A DNA stretch of 16,000 nt from Acidobacteriota bacterium. Its GTDB lineage: Bacteria; Acidobacteriota; Terriglobia; Terriglobales; Acidobacteriaceae. The notes below the pieces were generated by a model, which worked only from the letters and a program-made list of their open reading frames with translations, made no database searches and was not told the origin of the DNA. Where the stretch lies: NCBI GenBank assembly GCA_023441255.1, contig JAEZPW010000441.1:1-16000 (forward strand). Direction: 5' to 3'. Numbering within the stretch: the stretch's first letter is position 1; the number at the start of each line of letters is the position of its first letter. Positions 6,931 to 14,798 of the stretch are shown one piece after another. Position numbers and translations under genes: made by a program.

Positions 6931-7776
6931 TCAGCAGCCGAGCGAGGCCATAAGGGGTTGAGCACCGAGGAAACGGAGGTTGGGATTGCACGGGATTGCG
7001 CCACATTCGCTTGCGAAATCGTAGAAGAGCTGCAAGCCCTCGATGTTGGCTGGTGTCAGCCCATAATCGATGTTCCTGGTCAGGTACGAGACAATTTCAG
7101 GTTCAGAAAGCCCAATACGTGGCGACCAGTCACGGGCAATCTGCGACACCGAACGCGGGGTGAGTCCGTTGTCGCGCGAAGTCGCGAATAGCCGGCCAAG
7201 ATCCAGTCCGGGGCGCAGGTGTGAAAGCGCCGCGAGCCGGACGGCCCAGAAGGCGAATACGAAAGGTTTGCCGGTGAAGCGCTTCCACTCCTCGGCCAGA
7301 TCCCAGGTCAGGTAGCGCGAGCGGTCGACCACCAGGGCCGCATCACCGATGAGCATGGCGGCGTCGCAGCAGGCCAGCATGGAGTCAAGGTCGGGAGGCA
7401 TGGGCTTGAACTGGCGACTGCCACCCCAGAATCGCTGAAAGAGGACGCGCAAGAGGGCGACAGATGTTCGGGACGAGGTGTCTGCAGCGACGGTCCGGAT
7501 CTGCTCGAGGGGCACCTTGCTGACCAGCAGAATGGATCGCACGGGACCGTTAGCTGCGATCGCGACGTCAGGAAGGATCACGAGGTCGGGAATAGCGGCG
7601 AAAGCTGCCGCGGGGATGATGCCGATGTCCGAGGCGCCGTCGCGAAGGGCGTCGGCGCAGACGGAAGGAACTGTGTAAGAGATGTCGAAATCGGCTGCGG
7701 CGGAGCCGTGCTCGAACTCCCACATGAGCGGGGCAGTATTCAAGAAGGAAATAGCGGCGATGCGAAGGTTTCTCAT
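6931..7776 (-). CDS. mqnA: Chorismate dehydratase (menaquinone, futalosine pathway)
   Basis: A 281-residue protein of the MqnA/MqnD periplasmic-binding-protein-like fold that dehydrates chorismate to 3-enolpyruvylbenzoate, the first step of the futalosine pathway. The N-terminus RIAAISFLNTAPLMW and the block ASDIGIIPAAAF are typical, as are IGDAALV and the LTWDLAEEWKRFTGKPFVFAFW stretch. These match MqnA better than MqnD. The frame stays open far upstream, but the ATG at 7776 is chosen because the family begins a few residues before this first strand; an ATG at 7794 would add six residues. It heads the mqnA-DedA-mqnC series and is divergent from dprA, with fewer than 100 bases for both promoters. 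Confidence 0.92.
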   Translation of the reverse strand: MRNLRIAAISFLNTAPLMWEFEHGSAAADFDISYTVPSVCADALRDGASDIGIIPAAAFAAIPDLVILPDVAIAANGPVRSILLVSKVPLEQIRTVAADTSSRTSVALLRVLFQRFWGGSRQFKPMPPDLDSMLACCDAAMLIGDAALVVDRSRYLTWDLAEEWKRFTGKPFVFAFWAVRLAALSHLRPGLDLGRLFATSRDNGLTPRSVSQIARDWSPRIGLSEPEIVSYLTRNIDYGLTPANIEGLQLFYDFASECGAIPCNPNLRFLGAQPLMASLGC

Positions 7777-7873
7777 GTTACGAAAACGGAACATTTTAAC
7801 AAACCGCAAAGAGCTGCCCGTTGTCGCCGATATGCTAACCGCGAAAGCAGTCAATCCAGCAGCGGGGACGACG

Positions 7874-9067
7874 ATGGACGGGCAGGGTGCATTGACGGCA
7901 CAAAAGGCGAAACAGAACAGGGAACCGCGTACCGGTTCGCGGGCATTGCAATGGCTGGCGTTAGCGCTGACGCCGGGTTTGGGACCCACCCGATGCAGGA
8001 AGCTTGTGGCGCATTTCGGCGGAATCGATGCGGTTTTCGATACGTCGCTGACGGAACTTGAAGCAGCAGGGTTGCAGGCGCAGTCGGCGCAGGCGCTCGC
8101 ATTGGGGAAGTCGCAAGAGGCGGCGGAAGACGAATTGGTGCGGGCGACGGCCGTGGGGGCGCAGGTGGTCACCCTTGACGATGCGATCTATCCCAAGCAA
8201 CTACGGGAGATATATGATCCGCCGACGGCTTTATACGTTCGCGGCGACGTGGATGTGCTGAATGCGCCGGGAATAGCGGTTGTGGGTACCCGGCACCCGA
8301 CGCCTTATGGCCAAGGGATGGCAGAGCGGCTGGCCTGCGACCTTGCGGCACGCGGGCTCATCATATTTAGTGGCCTCGCGCGCGGGGTTGATACCGCCTC
8401 TCACCGGGGGTGCATAGCCGGACGGGGTAGGACGGTGGCGGTACTCGGCACCGGCGTTGACGTGATCTATCCCCGAGAGAATCAAAAGCTGTCCGATCAG
8501 ATACTAGTGACGGGCGGCGCCATCGTCTCAGAATTCGCCGTGGGCACTTTTGCCGCCCCACAGAACTTTCCCATCAGGAACCGGATCATCAGCGGATTGT
8601 CGATCGGCGTGCTCGTGGTGGAGGCCGGAGAGTACAGCGGAACGAGGATCACCTCGAGATGCGCGCTGGAGCAGAACCGGGACATGTTCGCGGTTCCCGG
8701 CAACGTAACGAACAAGCTCTCATGGACTCCCAACACGTTGATAAAACAGGGCGCTAAGCTGGTCGCCACGTGGGATGACGTATGGGAGGAACTGCCTACG
8801 AACATAAAAGCGCAACTTACGCCGGCGGAGACCAGCGCAACGGCACAGCCTGCGACGGCATCACTGTTTGACGGCAACTCACTCTCGCCGCACGAGCGTA
8901 AGGTGCTCGCACTCATCAAAGCGGATGAAGCCACCCAGATCGACGACCTCATCGAGAAATTGGAGCCGGCCGTGTCGTCGTCGGAGATTTTCACAGTGCT
9001 GTTTGAACTGGAACTCGCTGGAAAGATCAGGCAATTGCCGGGGAAGAATTATGTGAGGACGTTCTAG
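7874..9067 (+). CDS. dprA: DNA-processing protein DprA
   Basis: A 397-residue protein that binds incoming single-stranded DNA and loads RecA during natural transformation. An N-terminal helix-hairpin-helix/SAM-like region (TPGLGPTRCRKLV, 33-46) leads into the Rossmann-fold DNA-binding domain, with VVGTRHPTPYG (137-146), SGLARGVD (166-173), PIRNRIISG (233-241) and LIKQGA (289-294). A C-terminal winged helix (336-397) ends the protein. The usual SRGxN-type turn before LIxxGA reads SWTPN here. The frame extends back to 7682, overlapping mqnA; ATG 7874 is chosen because GGGGA lies 5 bases upstream and the length is then normal. ATG 7832 (411 residues) is the alternative. A DNA-uptake role is known for the family; competence in this organism is inferred. 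Confidence 0.93.
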   Translation: MDGQGALTAQKAKQNREPRTGSRALQWLALALTPGLGPTRCRKLVAHFGGIDAVFDTSLTELEAAGLQAQSAQALALGKSQEAAEDELVRATAVGAQVVTLDDAIYPKQLREIYDPPTALYVRGDVDVLNAPGIAVVGTRHPTPYGQGMAERLACDLAARGLIIFSGLARGVDTASHRGCIAGRGRTVAVLGTGVDVIYPRENQKLSDQILVTGGAIVSEFAVGTFAAPQNFPIRNRIISGLSIGVLVVEAGEYSGTRITSRCALEQNRDMFAVPGNVTNKLSWTPNTLIKQGAKLVATWDDVWEELPTNIKAQLTPAETSATAQPATASLFDGNSLSPHERKVLALIKADEATQIDDLIEKLEPAVSSSEIFTVLFELELAGKIRQLPGKNYVRTF

Positions 9068-9078
9068 AAAGCGCTGTT

Positions 9079-9099
9079 GGCTGTGGGCTATCAGCTATG
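9079..9099. repeat. Degenerate GGCT-heptamer array, left side
   Basis: Three heptamers in a row, GGCTGTG, GGCTATC and AGCTATG, directly upstream of the four-helix-bundle gene. The same kind of heptamers occur in the opposite orientation over the 3' end of that gene (9504-9531), so the two arrays form an imperfect inverted repeat around it. Confidence 0.5.
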
Positions 9100-9130
9100 A
9101 GTTTGACGCCAGTGGTTAGTGTGAGGAGAC

Positions 9131-9529
9131 ATGAGAGATTACCGGCAGTTGCGGGTTTGGCAGCAGGCACATGCGATGACGGTTTCGATCTATAGAGTCA
9201 CTGAGCGATTCCCGAAACAAGAGATGTATGGATTGACGAGCCAGATGCGGCGTGCGAGTGCTTCGATTGGGGCGAACCTTGCAGAACGGTGTGGGCGGGC
9301 GTCCGCCGCCGATTTCGGTCGCTTCGTCCAAATTGCAATCGGATCAAGTACGGAACTCGACTACCATCTTCTACTATCGCGTGACCTTGGCTTCCTTCTT
9401 GACAAGGATTTTGAGACGTTGCTTTCAGAGGTGACGAGTATCCGGAAGATGCTGATGTCATTGCAGCAAAAGGTGAAATTGCAGAGTGGCGGAAGTGGCT
9501 ACCCACAGCCCTCAGCCGAGAGCCATTAG
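9131..9529 (+). CDS. Four-helix-bundle protein (23S rRNA IVP-like family)
   Basis: A 132-residue member of the family of small four-helix-bundle proteins first found in intervening sequences of 23S rRNA genes but mostly encoded elsewhere. The typical opening YRQLRVWQQAHAMTVSIYRVT is followed by FPKQEMYGLTSQMRRASASI, GANLAERCGR, FVQIAIGSSTELDYHLLL and a last helix ending near residue 117. GAGGAG lies only a few bases before the ATG at 9131. The last residues (GYPQPSAESH) are encoded within a heptamer repeat array and do not look like part of the fold. It sits between dprA and topA, transcribed in the same direction, without functional relation to either. Biochemical function of the family is not established. 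Confidence 0.88.
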   Translation: MRDYRQLRVWQQAHAMTVSIYRVTERFPKQEMYGLTSQMRRASASIGANLAERCGRASAADFGRFVQIAIGSSTELDYHLLLSRDLGFLLDKDFETLLSEVTSIRKMLMSLQQKVKLQSGGSGYPQPSAESH

Positions 9530-9531
9530 CG
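9504..9531. repeat. Degenerate AGCC-heptamer array, right side
   Basis: Four heptamers, CACAGCC, CTCAGCC, GAGAGCC and ATTAGCG, the inverse of the GGCT-type units at 9079-9099. The longest exact inverted match between the two sides is GGCTGTGGG (9079-9087) with CCCACAGCC (9502-9510). The array contains the stop codon of the four-helix-bundle gene. Confidence 0.5.
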
Positions 9532-9611
9532 ATTTTCTGTCATTCGTGCTAGTTTCACCTTTCGTATAACAATCAGCGATACGCAGAACGTTCGCACTTA
9601 GGGTACGTACA

Positions 9612-12125
9612 TTGGCAAAAGGTTTAGTCATCGTTGAATCGCCGGCGAAGGCGAAGACGATTCAGAAATATCTCGGCAAGGACTATGAGGTCGAGGCGTC
9701 GCTCGGGCATGTTAAAGACCTGCCGAAGAGCACACTCGGAGTCGACATCAACAACGACTTCTCGACCGACCTGGTGGTCATCCCCGGTAAAGAAAAGGTT
9801 ATCGCGAAGCTGAAGAAGCTCGCGAAGTCGGTGGATTCTATCTACCTGGCGCCTGACCCGGACCGCGAGGGCGAGGCGATCGCTGCTCATCTTGAGGAAG
9901 AACTCAAGGGGGACGGAGCGCCGCGCAAGAGGAAGGGTGCGGACGGGAGAGTCATCCACCGGGTGACGTTCAACGAGATTACGAAGCGGGCCGTGCAGGA
10001 CGCCTTCCAGCACCCTCGCGAGATCGACCGCAATCTTGTTGACGCGCAGCAGACACGGCGCGTGCTGGATCGCCTGGTGGGTTACCAGGTCTCGCCGTTG
10101 CTGTGGGACAAAGTGCGGCGAGGGCTTTCAGCGGGGCGCGTTCAGACAGTGGCGTTGCGCCTGATCGTTGAACGCGAGCGCGAGATCAAGGCGTTCGAGA
10201 AGACCGAGTATTGGACGATGGACGCGCACCTTGCGGCGGCCAAGGCGCCTTCGTTCGATGCGAAGCTGGTCGGAGCCAACCCGGAAAAGAATGTGGTTCC
10301 GAACGAGCAGGAAGCGAAGCGCATTGAGGCGCTGCTGAAGGATGCCGCTTGGACCGTGCGGTCCGTCGAAAAGAAGGAGAGGCGGCGCAACGCTTCGGCT
10401 CCGTTCACTACGTCGAAATTCCAGCAGGACGCGTCGCGCAAACTGCGGTTCAGCGTGAAGCGCGCCATGATGATCGCGCAGCGGTTGTACGAAGGCGTAG
10501 ATCTCGGGGATGAAGGAACAGTCGGTCTGATCACGTACATGCGTACCGATTCGACGCGCGTGAGCAACGAGGCGCTGACAGAAGTGCGCGAAATGATCGG
10601 GCGGGAGTACGGCAATCAGTATCTGCCGGAACAGGCGAATTTCTACAAGTCGAAGCAGAAGGGGGCGCAGGAAGCGCACGAAGCGATCCGTCCGACGTCG
10701 GCGACTCGCAACCCCGAAGCCGTGAAGAGATACCTGCAGGAAGATGAGTACAAGGTTTACAAGCTGATCTGGCAGCGGTTTGTCGCGTCGCAGATGACGC
10801 CGGCGGTGTTCGATCAGACGACGGTGGATATCGACGCACAGCCGAAGCAGGGAGAAGCGTTCCCGTTCCGTGTGACCGGATCGGTGTTGAAGTTTGACGG
10901 TTTCCTGAAGGTTTACGAGGAGTCGAAGGACGGTAAGGACGAGGAAGACGAAGCGCTGAAACACAAGCTTCCGCCGCTTGAGGCCGGACAGACGCTCAAG
11001 CTGAAGGAACTGAAGCCGGAACAGCACTTCACGGAGCCACCGCCGCGTTACAACGAAGCGTCGCTGGTGAAGGAACTGGAAGAGCGCGGGATCGGCAGGC
11101 CGTCGACGTATGCGACGATCCTGAGCACCATCCAGGAGAGGCAGTACGTGCAGAAGGTCGGCGGGAAATTTGCGCCCACAGAGATCGGGTTCGTCGTTAC
11201 TGATCAGTTGGTTGCGAATTTCAAGGATATCTTCGATCCGCAATATACGGCGCGACTGGAAGAAGAACTCGACGACATTGAAGACGGAACTGAGAAGTGG
11301 ACGGATGCGCTGAGGGAGTTCTACCAGAAGTTCGAGAAGGACCTGGACTATGCGCGCAAGCACATGGAAAACATCAAGCGCATGGAAAAGGCGACGGACG
11401 AAAAATGCGAGCGCTGCGGGTCGCCGCTGGTGATCAAGTGGGGCAAGCACGGGTCGTTCTACGCGTGCAGCGCGTACGACAAGAAGGACCCGAACTCCTG
11501 CACGTTCACAAAGGAAAATCCGATCGATCTGCCTGACCTGGACAACGCCGAGATGCAGGAGACGCAGGAAGAGGAGTATTGCGAGAACTGCGGGCGTCCG
11601 ATGGTGTTGAAGAGAGGCCGCTTCGGTCAGTTCATGGCGTGTACCGGATATCCGGAATGCAAGACGACAAGGCGTTTGGATCAGCAGAAGAAAGTGCCGG
11701 ACATCCCACTGGAAGAGACCTGCCCGCAATGTGGACGCAATCTGGTGCTGCGGCATGGGCGTTACGGGGAGTTCGTTTCGTGCAGCGGTTATCCTGACTG
11801 CAAGTGGGTGAAGCAGAACTTCATCGGGATGAAGTGCCCGGAGTGCAAGAGTGGCGAACTGGTTGAGAAGAAGGCTCGCAGGAGAGGCACAACGTTCTTC
11901 GGTTGTACCAATTACCCGAAGTGCAAGTTCACTTCGGCGAATCGACCAGTCCCGGAAAAATGCCCGAACGGCGACAGCGAATATCTAGTGCAGAAAACGC
12001 TGAAAGAGGGACCGGTGATTGCGTGTCCGGAATGCGATTACAAGCGACCTGATCCTGACCGCGACAAAGGGGAAGCCGCCGCGCCTGCGACGAAGAAGCC
12101 GGCGGGATCAAACGTGGTTGCGTAG
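9612..12125 (+). CDS. topA: DNA topoisomerase I (type IA)
   Basis: An 837-residue enzyme relaxing negatively supercoiled DNA. The TOPRIM domain opens with LVIVESPAKAKTI (E9) and carries the Mg-binding triad D82, D84 and E86 in PDPDREGE. The nucleophilic tyrosine is Y309 in GLITYMRTDSTRVS. VDAQQTRRVLDRLVGY and GLSAGRVQTVALRLI are classic type IA motifs. From about residue 599 come four complete Cys4 zinc ribbons (CERC, CENC, CPQC, CPEC openings) and a fifth, degenerate one that has CPNG instead of CPxC before its CPEC half. The start is TTG at 9612, with AGGG 8 bases upstream, and gives the family's MAKxLVIVESPAKA terminus. A strong hairpin terminator follows. Confidence 0.97.
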   Translation: MAKGLVIVESPAKAKTIQKYLGKDYEVEASLGHVKDLPKSTLGVDINNDFSTDLVVIPGKEKVIAKLKKLAKSVDSIYLAPDPDREGEAIAAHLEEELKGDGAPRKRKGADGRVIHRVTFNEITKRAVQDAFQHPREIDRNLVDAQQTRRVLDRLVGYQVSPLLWDKVRRGLSAGRVQTVALRLIVEREREIKAFEKTEYWTMDAHLAAAKAPSFDAKLVGANPEKNVVPNEQEAKRIEALLKDAAWTVRSVEKKERRRNASAPFTTSKFQQDASRKLRFSVKRAMMIAQRLYEGVDLGDEGTVGLITYMRTDSTRVSNEALTEVREMIGREYGNQYLPEQANFYKSKQKGAQEAHEAIRPTSATRNPEAVKRYLQEDEYKVYKLIWQRFVASQMTPAVFDQTTVDIDAQPKQGEAFPFRVTGSVLKFDGFLKVYEESKDGKDEEDEALKHKLPPLEAGQTLKLKELKPEQHFTEPPPRYNEASLVKELEERGIGRPSTYATILSTIQERQYVQKVGGKFAPTEIGFVVTDQLVANFKDIFDPQYTARLEEELDDIEDGTEKWTDALREFYQKFEKDLDYARKHMENIKRMEKATDEKCERCGSPLVIKWGKHGSFYACSAYDKKDPNSCTFTKENPIDLPDLDNAEMQETQEEEYCENCGRPMVLKRGRFGQFMACTGYPECKTTRRLDQQKKVPDIPLEETCPQCGRNLVLRHGRYGEFVSCSGYPDCKWVKQNFIGMKCPECKSGELVEKKARRRGTTFFGCTNYPKCKFTSANRPVPEKCPNGDSEYLVQKTLKEGPVIACPECDYKRPDPDRDKGEAAAPATKKPAGSNVVA

Positions 12126-12160
12126 TAACGTAAGTAGTTCGTTTCAACTGAGTTACCAAA

Positions 12161-12183
12161 GAGGGGCCGAGAGCAGGCCCCTC
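12161..12183 (+). terminator. topA terminator
   Basis: Perfect 8-bp GC-rich stem GAGGGGCC (12161-12168) / GGCCCCTC (12176-12183) with loop GAGAGCA, followed by AGTTCTTTCT. It begins 35 bases after the topA stop codon and is the best intrinsic terminator in the window. Confidence 0.8.
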
Positions 12184-12244
12184 AGTTCTTTCTAAGGCAT
12201 GCATAAGGCGTGACTCCTACAGTTTCAGCATTCCCCACGTGCCA

Positions 12245-12266
12245 TGCTAGTGCCCAGCAACTAGCA
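12245..12266. promoter_or_regulatory. Inverted repeat TGCTAGT-N8-ACTAGCA before the ABC exporter gene
   Basis: Perfect 7-bp inverted repeat with an 8-base spacer, ending 8 bases before the ATG at 12275. In RNA the hairpin would cover the normal Shine-Dalgarno position, and no such sequence is visible there. As DNA it has the size of a repressor operator. No regulator gene is adjacent, so either role is inferred. Confidence 0.45.
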
Positions 12267-12274
12267 CAATCGAT

Positions 12275-14107
12275 ATGTCCAGCGGGGAGCCTAAAGGCAG
12301 CACGTCTGCCATCATGCGCAGGTTTGCGCGCCACGTAAGACCGTTTTCGGGACTGCTAGTCCTGATCTCGCTGCTCGATCTTTTGACCATACCGCTGGCG
12401 TTGTTGCTCCCCCTACCACTGAAACTTGCGGTAGACGATCTGACGGGGAATGCTTCCGCGAGGAGGATGGCGTCACGGTTCCTGCCGGAGTCGTGGATGC
12501 GCTGGGACATGGCGCCGCTCGCTTTTGCCGCTGCGTTTCTGGTGACCGTGTACCTCGTGCAGCACGGCCTTGGGTTCTGCAACTGGCTGCTGCGAACTTA
12601 TACGGGTGAAAAGATCATCCTGAGTTTTCGCTCGCAAATGTTCGCGCACGCGCAGCGGCTGTCGCTGTCGTTCCATGACACCAAGGGCGCGAGCGACCCG
12701 GCATACCGGATACAGTTCGATGCTCCGGCCGTTCGCGATCTGGCGATGAACGGTTTTCTGCCGTTGATGAATGCTGTGTTGACGCTGATCGGGATGATCT
12801 ACGTGGCGGCAAAGATCGACGTGCAGATCGCGATGGTGGCGCTGGGCATAGCGCCGGTTCTTTTCCTGATAAGCCGCAGGTACAGCAAGCGTCTGCGGAC
12901 GGAATGGTCTGACGTGCGCGAGCGCGACAGCCTGGCAATGGGAGTGATCCAGGAGGTCCTGAGTTCAGTGCGCGTGGTGAAAGCGTTTGGACAGGAAAAC
13001 CGCGAGCACGGCCGGTTCGTGAACCAGTCAGGCGAGTACATGCGAGGGCAACTGCGGCTCAGCATGATGCAGGCCAGTTACTACGTTCTGGTCGGGATGA
13101 CGGTTGCAAGCGCGAGCGCGGCGGCATTGTTCCTGGGCGCAAGACATGTGCGAGCCGGCTTGTTGACCGTCGGGTCGCTGTTGCTTCTCATGTCGTACGT
13201 GGCCAAGTTGTATGAGCCACTGAGCACAATGAGCGGGAAACTAGTCGAATCCCAATCGGCTGTTGTGAGCCTTGGGCGGGCATTTGCGCTGCTGGATGAG
13301 GCGCCTGATGTGGTGGAGCGTCCGAACGCCAGGTCGGCGCGGGACATCAAGGGCGGCATCGAGTTCCGAAACGTTTCGTTCAGCTATGAGTCCGGCAAAC
13401 CTGTGCTGCAGAACGTGAACATGGGAATCTCTCCCGGTACACATGCAGGGATAACGGGGGCGAGCGGAGCGGGCAAGAGCACAATCCTTACGCTTCTGAC
13501 GCGCATGTACGATCCCGGTCACGGGGCCATCCTGCTGGACGGCACGGACCTTCGCGATTTCAAGGTGTCTTCGGTCCGCGACCAGTATGCGATCGTGCTG
13601 CAGGAACCAGTACTGTTCTCGACGACAATCGCCGAGAATATTGCTTATGCGAAGCCTGGGGCCAGCATGAAAGAAATCATCGCTGCGGCGAAGGCGGCGC
13701 GAGCTCATGATTTCATCACACAACTGCCCGAGGGCTACAGCACGAAGGTGGGGCAGCGGGGGGCGACGCTTTCGGGCGGCGAAAGCCAGAGGATCTCACT
13801 GGCGCGCGCATTCCTGAAGAATGCGCCCATTTTGATCATGGACGAGCCGACCAGCGCACTGGACTGCCACACCGAGGCGGAGGTGGTTGCGGCCACGGAG
13901 GCGCTGATGGCCGGCCGGACGACTTTCGTCGTTGCGCATCGCACGAGCACGCTCGACCACTGCGACGTTGTTTTCCATCTCGAAGGCGGGTCCCTTGAGA
14001 TTGTGGCCGACCGACGGCCGCAAGACTATCCGGCACTGGTCTTGGATGGAGGCCGGATGGAGAGCCCAGATCCGGTGCTCGAGCCGGCGATGGCCATCGG
14101 GGACTAA
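12275..14107 (+). CDS. ABC exporter half-transporter (MsbA/multidrug type)
   Basis: A 610-residue protein fusing a six-helix exporter membrane domain (hydrophobic segments near residues 24-50, 82-103, 165-186, 188-204, 270-292 and 300-318) to an ATPase domain; it should act as a dimer in the inner membrane. The nucleotide-binding motifs look complete: Walker A GASGAGKST (395-403), the Q-loop in VLQEPVLFSTTI, signature LSGGE (499-503), Walker B IMDEPTSALD with catalytic E524, and H-loop H555. The membrane part resembles MsbA/LmrA-type exporters, but the substrate (lipid, drug or peptide) cannot be told. The C-terminal 40 residues after the H-loop region are unremarkable. ATG 12275 has no Shine-Dalgarno sequence; ATG 12314 is a possible internal start. 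Transcribed alone after the topA terminator. Confidence 0.92.
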   Translation: MSSGEPKGSTSAIMRRFARHVRPFSGLLVLISLLDLLTIPLALLLPLPLKLAVDDLTGNASARRMASRFLPESWMRWDMAPLAFAAAFLVTVYLVQHGLGFCNWLLRTYTGEKIILSFRSQMFAHAQRLSLSFHDTKGASDPAYRIQFDAPAVRDLAMNGFLPLMNAVLTLIGMIYVAAKIDVQIAMVALGIAPVLFLISRRYSKRLRTEWSDVRERDSLAMGVIQEVLSSVRVVKAFGQENREHGRFVNQSGEYMRGQLRLSMMQASYYVLVGMTVASASAAALFLGARHVRAGLLTVGSLLLLMSYVAKLYEPLSTMSGKLVESQSAVVSLGRAFALLDEAPDVVERPNARSARDIKGGIEFRNVSFSYESGKPVLQNVNMGISPGTHAGITGASGAGKSTILTLLTRMYDPGHGAILLDGTDLRDFKVSSVRDQYAIVLQEPVLFSTTIAENIAYAKPGASMKEIIAAAKAARAHDFITQLPEGYSTKVGQRGATLSGGESQRISLARAFLKNAPILIMDEPTSALDCHTEAEVVAATEALMAGRTTFVVAHRTSTLDHCDVVFHLEGGSLEIVADRRPQDYPALVLDGGRMESPDPVLEPAMAIGD

Positions 14108-14222
14108 TACAAGCTGGCGTACTCAGCATAGGCTCGCGAACCAACTACGATCCATTTCCTTTCCTCCAGTCGGAGTTGTCATTGTGGTAACATCCGCGGC
14201 TTGTCAGTGAATGGAGGACGAG

Positions 14223-14696
14223 ATGGCGGACACGGCAGCAACGACCCAGGATGCTCAGATCATTCTTCAACTCTTTGACCTGCGACGCGAACCGGAGTTG
14301 CGCAAAGCACGGCGTTGGGTCGAGTCGGAATTCTGGCCGACCAAGTGGGACGAGGTGCTTGCGATATTCAGCGCCTACGGATCGCAGGAGAACCTTTATC
14401 TGCGGATGGTGACGGGATACTGGGAAATGGCGGCCTCGTTTGCGGCGCGCGGAGCGCTCAACCCCGTGCTGTTCCATGACAGCAACGGAGAAATGTATTT
14501 TATGTTCGCAAAACTTGAACCCTTCCTGTTCAAGATGCGGGAGCATTTTCAGACGCCCGAGATATTCAGGAGCATTGAACAGGTCGTGAACACAACGCCG
14601 GGAGGACGTGAGCGATTGCGGAAAATGCAGGCGAACATCGCGAATTTCATAGAGCAGCGGGAAAAGCAGAGACGACAGAGTACGGCGGCGGACTAG
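14223..14696 (+). CDS. Conserved hypothetical protein, helical, cytosolic
   Basis: A 157-residue, mainly alpha-helical protein without signal peptide or membrane segment. Recognisable stretches are QIILQLFDLRREPELRKARRW, ESEFWP, GSQENLYLRMVTGYWEMAAS and FAKLEPFLFKMREHF. I recall similar small proteins of unknown function in acidobacterial genomes, but cannot name the family with confidence. The C-terminus is basic and glutamine-rich (REKQRRQSTAAD). An ATG at 14211 is also in frame, but ATG 14223 is preferred because GGAGG lies about 6 bases upstream, the best ribosome binding site in this half of the window. It follows the ABC exporter by 115 bases and converges with mlaF. Function unknown. 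Confidence 0.78.
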   Translation: MADTAATTQDAQIILQLFDLRREPELRKARRWVESEFWPTKWDEVLAIFSAYGSQENLYLRMVTGYWEMAASFAARGALNPVLFHDSNGEMYFMFAKLEPFLFKMREHFQTPEIFRSIEQVVNTTPGGRERLRKMQANIANFIEQREKQRRQSTAAD

Positions 14697-14754
14697 AAGT
14701 TCCGAGTGGAGGGAAATGTTATTACGGCCACAGCGAATGTGGTGCGGGTAGGGG

Positions 14755-14777
14755 TTCCTCGCTGCGCTCGGAATGAC
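14755..14777. repeat. Imperfect palindrome, dispersed-repeat type
   Basis: TTCCTCGC-TGC-GCTCGGAA followed by TGAC, an imperfect hairpin (6 of 8 pairs) in the convergent gap after the conserved hypothetical gene. Sequences of this exact kind (TTC..CGCTGCGCTC..GAATGAC) recur between genes in many bacterial and metagenomic assemblies as short intergenic elements. Copy number cannot be tested here. Confidence 0.4.
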
Positions 14778-14798
14778 AACCGTTTTGATAAGGGACGT

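Noticed and set aside
7777..8172. Upstream extension of the mqnA frame to 8172
   Set aside because: The extra 132 codons overlap dprA in antisense and encode a cysteine/alanine/serine-rich stretch unlike any MqnA N-terminus.
9131..9529. Four-helix-bundle gene as an antitoxin or part of a defence pair
   Set aside because: No toxin, nuclease or reverse transcriptase gene is adjacent; both neighbours are housekeeping genes.
9542..9570. TATAAC at 9565-9570 as a -10 element of a topA promoter
   Set aside because: No acceptable -35 hexamer lies 15-19 bases upstream; the nearest candidates are too close (TTTCAC) or too far (CTGTCA).
10128..11756. 542-codon open frame antisense to topA
   Set aside because: It lies entirely opposite topA, and its arginine/leucine-rich product is typical of the antisense of a GC-rich gene; no start signal or family match.
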